Source of the DNA: Sphingomonas sp. SORGH_AS_0879 | GTDB taxonomy: Bacteria; Pseudomonadota; Alphaproteobacteria; Sphingomonadales; Sphingomonadaceae | Assembly (NCBI RefSeq): GCF_030819175.1 | Contig: NZ_JAUTBJ010000002.1 | Coordinates: 1,498,001-1,562,000, forward strand | Length of the DNA stretch: 64,000 bases | Direction: 5' to 3' | Notes under the pieces: generated by a model | The model's input: only the letters and a program-made list of their open reading frames with translations | Databases searched by the model: none | Told to the model about the DNA's origin: nothing | Position numbers and translations under genes: made by a program | Shown here: positions 9,808 to 16,441 of the stretch, piece by piece | Layout of the letters: each line of letters begins with the position of its first letter | Position numbering within the stretch: the stretch's first letter is position 1

Positions 9808-10070
9808 TTAGGGCCAATCGACATTCATGCTACTCCTTCCTTCCTCTCCCCTGGATAGGGGAGAGGGTTAGCGGAGCTTGCCAGCCTGCTGGCTAGCGCA
9901 GCTTGGGTGAGGGGTCGAGCGAGCCACAGGCTCACGCGCGCTCTGCGCGCCCACCCCTCACCCAGCTCCGACTAAGCCTTTGCTGTACAAAGACTAAGTC
10001 TGCGCAACCCTCTCCCCTCTACGAGGGGCGAGGGAAGAGAAGGGCATATCGGAATGTCGATCGGCCCTAA
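9808..10070. repeat. MITE-like palindromic element, copy A
   Basis: A roughly 263-base noncoding element, itself one large imperfect palindrome, bounded by 19-base inverted repeats differing at one base (9808-9826, beginning TTAGGGCC and ending ATCGACATTC; 10052-10070). Inside are nested hairpins such as CTCTCCCCT/AGGGGAGAG and GCCAGCCTGCTGGC. A second copy lies in opposite orientation at 28453-28696, aligning over about 245 bases with roughly 90% identity by eye. It has no coding capacity. Between its right end and the start at 10251 I see only a Shine-Dalgarno sequence. Confidence 0.85.
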
Positions 10071-10250
10071 TCCCGCCGCCCGCCCGCTGTCACGAGCCGA
10101 TCGAAGCGCCGATAAGAGCGGTCATGAAAAATCTGTAATGTCACGATCACGCGCTCTATGCGCGCGATCTGCCATCGGCGACAGGGTGCAGACAGGGGAT
10201 GGCCGGGGGCCGTCGTCCGTGTCGATGACCAGGCGTAAGGAATACCGTCC

Positions 10251-13200
10251 GTGACCAACCCGATCTTCTTTGACCCGACCGGTCGCCGGGGCGCGTGGGC
10301 GCGGCGCAGCGTCGGGGTGCTGATCTTGGCGGTGGTGATCGCGGCGATCGCCTTTGCCACGACGCTGGTCGCGGTGCCCAATTCGGGCGTGCTGCCCTTG
10401 CCCTTCGCACGCCGCCAGGCGATGACGCTGGAGCCGACCGCGCAGTTGAAGGGGCGGCGCGGCGAATGGCTGCCGCGCAAGGCGGCGGCGCCGGGCCATA
10501 CCCCGCTGACCATCGCCTTCTACACGCCGGGTAACGATTCCGCGCTCGCCTCGGTCCATGCGCATATGGGGCAGATCGACTGGCTGGTGCCCTCGCTGAT
10601 GAATGTCGCGGGTCCCAAGGCCGAATTGCAGATCAGCAACGATCCCAAGCTCGCCAGTCTGTTGTCGCATGCGGCCAAGCCGCCGCGCCTGTTGCCGATG
10701 GTGCAGAATCTGGGCGCCGACGAATGGGACGGCCAGGCGATCGCGCGGATCATCGCCAGCCCGGCGGCTTCCGAGAAGCTGGCGACCCAGCTTGGGGACT
10801 CGGTGACGGCCAACCGCCAGTCGGGACTGGTCATCGACTTCGAGAATCTGCCCGCCAGCGCCATGGCGCGCTATCCGCGCCTGCTGCAACGGATCAAGGC
10901 GCATCTGCCCAAGGGGGCGGTGCTGGCCGTCACCGTTCCCTCGGAGGATGACGCATGGCAGCTAAAGCCGATCGCCAGGGTCGTCGATCGCGTCATCCTG
11001 ATGGCCTATGACGAGCATTGGCAGAGCGGCACGCCGGGCCCGATCGCATCGCAGCCCTGGTTCCTCCAGGCGAGCCAGAAGGCGTTGCGCGAGGTGGGTC
11101 GCGACAAGCTGATCGTCGCGCTCGGCAGCTATGCCTATGATTGGCCCGCCAAGGGGCCGGCGGATGCCAAGTCGATCGAGGAAGCGTGGCTGATGGCGCA
11201 TGACAGCCAGGCACAGGTGACGTTCGACCCGGCCAGCGGCAATGCGGGCTTTGCCTATGACGAGGATGGCGATCATCACACCGTCTGGATGCTCGACGCC
11301 GCGACCAGCTGGAACCAGCTCCAGGCGCTGAAGCATCTGGGCATCGACGATGTCGCCTTCTGGCAGATCGGCACCGAGGACCCCGGCCTGTGGGCGGATT
11401 TCGCCGCGTTCCGCAGCACCGCGCGCGGCGTCATCCCGCGGCTGAACGCGATCGCCTCGCCGTTGAACGTCGATGTGGAGGGGCCGGGCGAAATCCTGCG
11501 CATCACCGCCCAGCCGACCGAGGGGCGGCGTGTCCTGCAATATGACAAGGACGGGATCATCCGGGGCGAGGTCTATCGGACCTATCCGACGCCCTATGTG
11601 GTGCAGCGGGCGGGCGCGCTGGACAAGACGATCGCACTGACCTTCGACGACGGGCCGGACGCCGAATGGACGCCCAGGATCCTCGACGTGCTGGAGCGGG
11701 AGCATGTGCCCGCCACCTTCTTCGTCATCGGCGAAAATGCGCTCCAGCATCCACAGCTTTTGCGCCGGATCGTCGCGGACGGCAGCGAGATCGGCAACCA
11801 CAGCTACACCCACCCCAATATGGCGACGGCGGGCGAGCGGACGATCAAGCTGGAGCTCAACGCGACCAAGCGGCTGATCCAGGCCTATACCGGGCGTTCG
11901 ACCACGCTGTTCCGCGCGCCCTATTTCGGGGACGCCGAGCCGACGACGGCGGACGAAATCGGACCCGCGCTGATCGCGCAGAATCTGGGCTATACGGTGG
12001 TCGGGCTGCACGTCGATCCCAATGACTGGCAGACGCCGGGCACCGACAAGATCGTCCATGAGGTGATCGAGCAGGTCCACGGCGCGACGCCCGACAATTC
12101 GGCCAATGTCGTCCTGCTGCACGATGGCGGCGGCAACCGCGAGCAGACGGTCGAGGCCTTGCCCCGCATCATCGATACGCTGCGCGCCGAGGGCTATCGC
12201 TTCGTCCCCGCCTCGCAACTGGTCGGGGTCAGCCGCGATCAGGCGATGCCGCTGGTCGAGGGGAAGGACCTGCTGGCGGTGCGGACCGACGTGGCGATCT
12301 TCGTCGTCCTGGCGACGCTGTCGGCGGGGCTGGCCTGGCTCTTCTACCTCGCGATCGCGCTGGGCATCGCGCGGGCGGTGGTCATGGCGGGGCTCGCCTG
12401 GTTCCAGGGCCGCCGGTCCAAGCCGGTGCCGCCCGAATATACCCCCAGCGTCTCGGTCATCATCCCCGCCTATAACGAGGAGCGGGTGATCGCCCAGTCG
12501 GTCGCGCGGGTGCTGGCCAGCGATTATCCGGGGCTTCAGGTGATCGTGGTCGATGACGGGTCGAGGGACGCGACCAGCGCGGTGGTGCGCGAGGCCTTCG
12601 GCGAAGAACCGCGCGTCCGCCTGCTGACCCTGACCAATGGCGGCAAGGCGGCGGCGCTGAACCGCGCGCTGCGCGACGCGACCGGCGAGGTGGTGATCGC
12701 GCTCGACGCCGATACCCAGTTCGAGCCGGAGACGATCGCCAAGCTCGCCCGCTGGTTCGCCGATCCGAAGCTGGGCGCGGTGGCGGGCGATGCGCGGGTG
12801 GGCAACCGGGTCAATCTGGTCACCCGCTGGCAGGCGGTCGAATATATCACCGCACAGAATCTGGAGCGGCGCGCGCTGGCCGGTTTCGACGCGATGACGG
12901 TGGTTCCGGGTGCGGTCGGCGCATGGCGACGCGCGGCGCTGGACGCGGTCGGCGGCTATCCCGAGGATACGCTGGCGGAGGATCAGGACCTGACCATCGC
13001 GATTCAGCGGGCGGGCTGGCGCGTCACCTACGACCCGCGCGCGGTCGCCTGGACCGAAGCGCCAGAGAGCTTCCGCGCGCTCGCCAAGCAGCGCTATCGC
13101 TGGGCGTTCGGGACGCTCCAATGCCTGTGGAAGCACCGCGCCGTGCTGCGCACCGGGCGGCCCAAGGGGCTGGCACGGGTCGGCCTGCCGCAGGCGTGGC

Positions 13201-13553
13201 TGTTCCAGATCCTGTTCGCCGCCATCTCTCCGCTGATCGACCTGTCGCTGATCCTGTCGATCATCGGCACCTCGGTCCGCGTGGCGCAGCATGGCTGGGC
13301 GCAGACGCATACCGATGTGTTCCAGATGGGGGCCTATTGGCTGGTCTTCACCTCGGTCGACGTGCTGTGCGGATGGATCGCCTATCGGCTGGACGGCAAC
13401 CGGGTGCGTTACCCGGCGCATCTGCTGGTCGCGCAGCGGCTGGTCTATCGCCAGATCATGTACTGGGTCGTGCTCCGCGCGATCAGCTCGGCGATCGGCG
13501 GGTGGATCGTCGGCTGGGGCAAGCTGGAGCGCACCGGGAATGTCGGGGCGTAG
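10251..13553 (+). CDS. Trifunctional GH18-like / polysaccharide deacetylase / GT2 glycosyltransferase fusion
   Basis: An 1100-residue inner-membrane protein. A membrane anchor (about residues 18-42) precedes a periplasmic GH18-like domain (about 80-390) with the degenerate catalytic strand LVIDFENL near 193 and MAYDEHWQSG. A NodB-type polysaccharide deacetylase follows (about 450-680; LTFDDGPD near 461 and the zinc motif HSYTH). A second membrane segment (about 685-710) leads to a cytoplasmic GT2 synthase domain (about 730-960) with IIPAYNEE, LDADTQFEPE near 817, AEDQDL and KQRYRW near 946. Three C-terminal membrane helices end the protein. It resembles PgaC and PgaB activities joined in one chain, so it probably makes, de-N-acetylates and trims or exports a beta-linked hexosamine polymer. 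The GTG start follows AAGGA nine bases upstream. No pga-type partners are linked. Confidence 0.92.
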   Translation: MTNPIFFDPTGRRGAWARRSVGVLILAVVIAAIAFATTLVAVPNSGVLPLPFARRQAMTLEPTAQLKGRRGEWLPRKAAAPGHTPLTIAFYTPGNDSALASVHAHMGQIDWLVPSLMNVAGPKAELQISNDPKLASLLSHAAKPPRLLPMVQNLGADEWDGQAIARIIASPAASEKLATQLGDSVTANRQSGLVIDFENLPASAMARYPRLLQRIKAHLPKGAVLAVTVPSEDDAWQLKPIARVVDRVILMAYDEHWQSGTPGPIASQPWFLQASQKALREVGRDKLIVALGSYAYDWPAKGPADAKSIEEAWLMAHDSQAQVTFDPASGNAGFAYDEDGDHHTVWMLDAATSWNQLQALKHLGIDDVAFWQIGTEDPGLWADFAAFRSTARGVIPRLNAIASPLNVDVEGPGEILRITAQPTEGRRVLQYDKDGIIRGEVYRTYPTPYVVQRAGALDKTIALTFDDGPDAEWTPRILDVLEREHVPATFFVIGENALQHPQLLRRIVADGSEIGNHSYTHPNMATAGERTIKLELNATKRLIQAYTGRSTTLFRAPYFGDAEPTTADEIGPALIAQNLGYTVVGLHVDPNDWQTPGTDKIVHEVIEQVHGATPDNSANVVLLHDGGGNREQTVEALPRIIDTLRAEGYRFVPASQLVGVSRDQAMPLVEGKDLLAVRTDVAIFVVLATLSAGLAWLFYLAIALGIARAVVMAGLAWFQGRRSKPVPPEYTPSVSVIIPAYNEERVIAQSVARVLASDYPGLQVIVVDDGSRDATSAVVREAFGEEPRVRLLTLTNGGKAAALNRALRDATGEVVIALDADTQFEPETIAKLARWFADPKLGAVAGDARVGNRVNLVTRWQAVEYITAQNLERRALAGFDAMTVVPGAVGAWRRAALDAVGGYPEDTLAEDQDLTIAIQRAGWRVTYDPRAVAWTEAPESFRALAKQRYRWAFGTLQCLWKHRAVLRTGRPKGLARVGLPQAWLFQILFAAISPLIDLSLILSIIGTSVRVAQHGWAQTHTDVFQMGAYWLVFTSVDVLCGWIAYRLDGNRVRYPAHLLVAQRLVYRQIMYWVVLRAISSAIGGWIVGWGKLERTGNVGA

Positions 13554-13566
13554 GGCGTAGGGGGTT

Positions 13567-13693
13567 GCCCCTCCACCATCCTTCGGATGGTTCCCCTCCC
13601 CAAGCATAGCTTGGGGAGGAATGGGGTTTCCCAAATTCTCCCCATCTTCGATGGGGAGGGGGACCGCCCGGCGGAGCCGGGTTGTGGAGGGGC
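13567..13693. repeat. Palindromic intergenic repeat
   Basis: Outer arms GCCCCTCCACCAT / TTGTGGAGGGGC enclose nested hairpins (CATCCTTCGGATG, CCCCAAGCATAGCTTGGGG, CCCCATCTTCGATGGGG, CCCGGCGGAGCCGGG). It lies between convergent genes, so it may also end transcription both ways. The architecture (CCCCTCCACC-hairpin-TCCCCTCCCC-hairpin) matches the repeats at 19021-19150 and 57537-57666. Confidence 0.75.
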
Positions 13694-13694
13694 G

Positions 13695-15020
13695 TCACCC
13701 CAGCGTCATCCGCACCACCAGACCCGGCGCATTCTCCTCCAGCGCCAGCGACCCGCCGTGCAGATGGGCCACCGCGCTGGCGAGCGACAGGCCCAGCCCT
13801 GCGCCGCTTTCGGTCCGCGCGGCGTCCAGCCGTCCGAACCGCTTGAGCGCCTCCTCGCGCCGTCCGGGGGGAATGCCGGGGCCGTCATCGGCGACGGTCA
13901 GGACGGGGCCGGGCTCGACCCGCACGGTGATCAGCCCCGCACCATATTTCAGCGCATTGTCGATCAGGTTCGCGACCGCCTGACCCAGCAGCTCCCGGTG
14001 GACGGTCGCGACCAGCGTCTCCGGCCCCTCGGCGCGGATCGTCATGCCGCGATCCTCGGCCAGCGGCTCGAACATGTCGGCGACGTCGCGGATCATCTCG
14101 GCCAGATCGGTCCGGACGAAGGCGTCGCGGCCCAGCCCGGCCTCGGCGCGGCTGATGCGCAGCGCGGTGTCGAGCATGGCGAGCAGCCGGTCCCCTTCGT
14201 CCAGCGCGCGCGCCACCGCGATCCGCGCATTCTCGTCCCGGCACTCCGCCATCGCCCGGTCCAGCGTCGCGCGCAACCGGGTCAGCGGCGAGCGCAGGTC
14301 GTGCGCCAGTCCGTCGGTCGCGACCTTCAGTTCCGTCATCAGCAGGGCGATGCGGTCGAGCATGGCGTTGACCGCCTGTGCCAGCGAGTCGAAGGCATCG
14401 TCGCCGCCATTGCGCTGCACCCGGCGCGACAGGTCGCCGCCCGCGACCGCATGGGCGGTGGCGACCGTACCTTCCAGCCGCGCCTCGATCATCCGCGCGG
14501 CGGCCCAGGCGGCGAGCGCGGCGAGGACGATCGCGGCGGCCATGCCGACCGCCATCGCCTCTTCCATCGCCAGCGCGACGCGCAACTCGCTTTCCACCAC
14601 ATGCCCCGCGAGCATCCGCGATCCGTCGGGCAGGCGGGTCGCCATCACGCGCATCCGTTCGGGCTGCGAATGGCCGATCCGGAAAATCTCGATGGTGGCG
14701 ACACCGGGGGCCGGGACATTGGGCGGCCAGTCGGCGATGTTGCCCGCCACGAAACGCCCGCGCGGATCGGTGAGCAGGATGACCGACTGCGGCAGGCGAT
14801 CGGTGTTCAGCCGCCGGTCGACCGCCGCACGCACTGCCGCCGATCCGCCGGTGGCCCACATGCCCGACAATTCGTCGCGCAGGTCGCTGGCGGCATCCTC
14901 CGCCTGTGCCGCGATCTCGCTGCGGGTCAGGTGGCGAACCATGGCGACCATCGCGCCCGCACCGACCAGTTGCAGCGCGAAGACCAGCAATGCGAAGCGC
15001 AACGTGGTCGAACGGAGCAT
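13695..15020 (-). CDS. Two-component sensor histidine kinase
   Basis: A 441-residue inner-membrane kinase. Transmembrane helices lie at about residues 8-28 and 155-177, flanking a periplasmic sensor domain of about 125 residues. A HAMP linker (about 178-232) is followed by a HisKA domain with the phospho-acceptor His240 (LAHDLRSPLTR) and an HATPase domain with the N box LIDNALKYG, the G1 box ADDGPGIPPG and GLGLSLASAVAHLHGG. It starts eight bases after the response regulator stop on the same strand and is the last gene of the PDZ protein-regulator-kinase operon. It is expected to phosphorylate that regulator. The signal is unknown; the adjacent mprF suggests envelope stress or cationic peptides. 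Confidence 0.93.
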   Translation of the reverse strand: MLRSTTLRFALLVFALQLVGAGAMVAMVRHLTRSEIAAQAEDAASDLRDELSGMWATGGSAAVRAAVDRRLNTDRLPQSVILLTDPRGRFVAGNIADWPPNVPAPGVATIEIFRIGHSQPERMRVMATRLPDGSRMLAGHVVESELRVALAMEEAMAVGMAAAIVLAALAAWAAARMIEARLEGTVATAHAVAGGDLSRRVQRNGGDDAFDSLAQAVNAMLDRIALLMTELKVATDGLAHDLRSPLTRLRATLDRAMAECRDENARIAVARALDEGDRLLAMLDTALRISRAEAGLGRDAFVRTDLAEMIRDVADMFEPLAEDRGMTIRAEGPETLVATVHRELLGQAVANLIDNALKYGAGLITVRVEPGPVLTVADDGPGIPPGRREEALKRFGRLDAARTESGAGLGLSLASAVAHLHGGSLALEENAPGLVVRMTLG

Positions 15021-15028
15021 GACGGGCG

Positions 15029-15718
15029 CTATTTCTCGACGCCCAGCTTATAGCCCGAACCGCGCACGGTATGGAGCAGGGGGCGGGCAAAGCCCTCGTC
15101 GATCTTCTTGCGCAACCGGCTGATATGCACGTCGGTGACGTTGGTGTTGGGGTCGAAATGGAAATCCCACACCCCCTCCAGCAACATGGTGCGCGTCACG
15201 ACCTGATCGACATGCTGGAGCAGATATTCCAGCAGGCGATATTCGCGCGGTTGCAGGTCGATCGACTTGCCCGCCCGCCGCACCCGGTGCGCGAGCAGGT
15301 CCATCTCCAGATCGTCGCACACCAGCTTGGTCTGCACCGCATTGCCCGTCGTCCCGCCGCGCCGGATCAGCAGGCGGACCCGCGCCAGCAATTCGGCGAA
15401 GACGAAGGGCTTGGTCAGATAATCGTCGGAGCCGGATGTCAGCCCCGCGACTCGGTCCTCGGGCGAGGACAGGGCGGACAGGATCAGCACCGGCGATTCG
15501 ATCCCGGCGGCGCGGATCGCGGCCAGCACCGACATCCCGTCCATGCCGGGCAGCATCCGGTCCAGGATGATGCAGTCATAGGTGCCGTCCGTGGCATGGA
15601 ACAGCCCGTCGCGCCCATTGGCGGCATGATCGATCAGGAAACCTTCTTCCCGCAACCCGTTGGCAATATAGTCCGCCGTCGAGCGATCATCTTCGATCAG
15701 CAAAATCCTGTTGGCCAC
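15029..15718 (-). CDS. OmpR-family response regulator
   Basis: A 229-residue transcription factor: receiver domain at 1-120 with acidic pair Asp10/Asp11, phospho-acceptor Asp53 (ILDRMLPGMDG) and Lys near 103 (LTKPF), and a winged-helix DNA-binding domain at about 130-225 (LQPREYRLLEYLL, TDVHISRLRKKI, VRGSGYKLG). The GTG start is preceded by GGGAGGATTGC, a strong ribosome-binding site lying inside the end of the PDZ gene, which overlaps by 32 bases. It is expected to be activated by the kinase encoded just downstream and to bind direct or inverted repeats, for which the dyads at 16244-16294 are candidates. Confidence 0.95.
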   Translation of the reverse strand: MANRILLIEDDRSTADYIANGLREEGFLIDHAANGRDGLFHATDGTYDCIILDRMLPGMDGMSVLAAIRAAGIESPVLILSALSSPEDRVAGLTSGSDDYLTKPFVFAELLARVRLLIRRGGTTGNAVQTKLVCDDLEMDLLAHRVRRAGKSIDLQPREYRLLEYLLQHVDQVVTRTMLLEGVWDFHFDPNTNVTDVHISRLRKKIDEGFARPLLHTVRGSGYKLGVEK

Positions 15719-16115
15719 GCAATCCTCCCGACCCGCTCCTTAGCAGCGTGATCGTGATGAGGCCATGGTCGCGCGCGACCCGCAGGCGCACCGGCGCATC
15801 GCCGCTTCGCGACGCTTCCTCGCGCAACAGCGAGAAGGATGTCGCGGGCCTGTCGTCGATCGCCAGTACGGTGTCGCCGACCTTCAGCGGTGGCTTGACC
15901 GCGGCGGCGGTGCCGTCGTCCACATCGCTGCGCAGGCTGGTGACGACCAGGCCGGGGCGATCCGCAGCGGCGGGGGCGAAGGTCGCGCCGTACAGCATCG
16001 ATGGCGTGCGAGGACCCGCGTGAAGCGGCATATGCCCGACGAGCAGCGCCATCGCAGCCCCGCCGACCAGCGCGGCCAATCCCGCGCCCCAACCGACGAT
16101 CCGCAGGCCCTTCAC
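15687..16115 (-). CDS. Membrane-anchored PDZ-domain protein
   Basis: A 142-residue protein with one N-terminal membrane helix (about residues 8-27) and a periplasmic PDZ-like domain (about 50-128; GLVVTSLRSDV, KPPLKVGDTVLAIDD, VRLRVARDHGLITITLL). It is first in the operon with the response regulator and kinase and overlaps the regulator start by 32 bases, so it may modulate the sensor in the periplasm. The start is odd: the GTG at 16115 has no visible ribosome-binding site, and instead a 23-codon ORF with a good one ends there in a GTGA overlap. A frameshift, real or from sequencing, joining that ORF to this one would give a longer basic cytoplasmic tail before the helix. Confidence 0.75.
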   Translation of the reverse strand: MKGLRIVGWGAGLAALVGGAAMALLVGHMPLHAGPRTPSMLYGATFAPAAADRPGLVVTSLRSDVDDGTAAAVKPPLKVGDTVLAIDDRPATSFSLLREEASRSGDAPVRLRVARDHGLITITLLRSGSGGLRGQQDFADRR

Positions 16116-16183
16116 CGGAACGGCCGCCCGACCACGCGGCGCGCATGGGGCGTCACGGGCACGGCGTCGGGGGCAGCGGGCAT
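16112..16183 (-). CDS. 23-residue leader ORF overlapping the PDZ gene start
   Basis: The ATG at 16183 follows AAAGGATCGACC, a good ribosome-binding site. The frame encodes 23 residues beginning MPAAPDAV and ending VVGRPFR, and its TGA overlaps the GTG start of the PDZ gene (GTGA). Its Arg-rich end would suit the cytoplasmic side of the membrane helix that begins the PDZ protein, so the two frames may once have been one. Either translational coupling or a frameshift is possible. Confidence 0.45.
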   Translation of the reverse strand: MPAAPDAVPVTPHARRVVGRPFR

Positions 16184-16243
16184 GGTCGATCCTTTCACGC
16201 TGTCCTCATAATCTTAACCACATAAGCGAAGGGTGGGCGAAGC

Positions 16244-16294
16244 ATGACGCTTCTGTCATCAAGGCCCGTTTCACCGGCATGACGAACTTGTCAT
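16244..16294. promoter_or_regulatory. Two ATGAC-N6-GTCAT dyads in the PDZ-operon/mprF divergent promoter
   Basis: Perfect inverted repeats ATGAC-N6-GTCAT occur at 16244-16259 and 16279-16294, exactly 35 bases apart. They lie in the 321-base gap between the divergent PDZ operon and mprF, so one regulator could control both. The adjacent OmpR-family regulator is the obvious candidate; this is inference. The spacing is about 3.3 helical turns. A related sequence lies at 29379-29410. Confidence 0.6.
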
Positions 16295-16393
16295 GCGACC
16301 GTAAGGCGGCGAGGGCGGTGCCGGTTCTATGCCGCGCCCGCCACCGCCAAAAGAATTGGACGATCGAGAAAGATGCGCGTGAGCGGGGAGAAT

Positions 16394-16441
16394 ATGACGG
16401 GCGACCCCAGCGTGACGGTCGCGACGGGTTGGGCGTCGTGA
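16394..16441 (+). CDS. 15-residue leader ORF overlapping the mprF start
   Basis: The ATG at 16394 follows GGGGAG four bases upstream and encodes MTGDPSVTVATGWAS, ending in a TGA that overlaps the mprF GTG (GTGA). mprF has no obvious ribosome-binding site of its own, so coupled translation or attenuation is plausible. It contains no run of regulatory codons such as a block of one amino acid. It mirrors the leader ORF of the divergent operon. Confidence 0.45.
   Translation: MTGDPSVTVATGWAS

Noticed and set aside
9808..10070. Palindromic element as a structured RNA or riboswitch
   Set aside because: A second copy sits in opposite orientation after an unrelated gene and the ends form inverted repeats, which fits a DNA repeat better.
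10962..13634. 890-codon antisense open frame under the GH18-deacetylase-GT2 gene
   Set aside because: No start context or domain; composition is typical of the antisense shadow of a high-GC gene whose plus strand has three recognisable domains.
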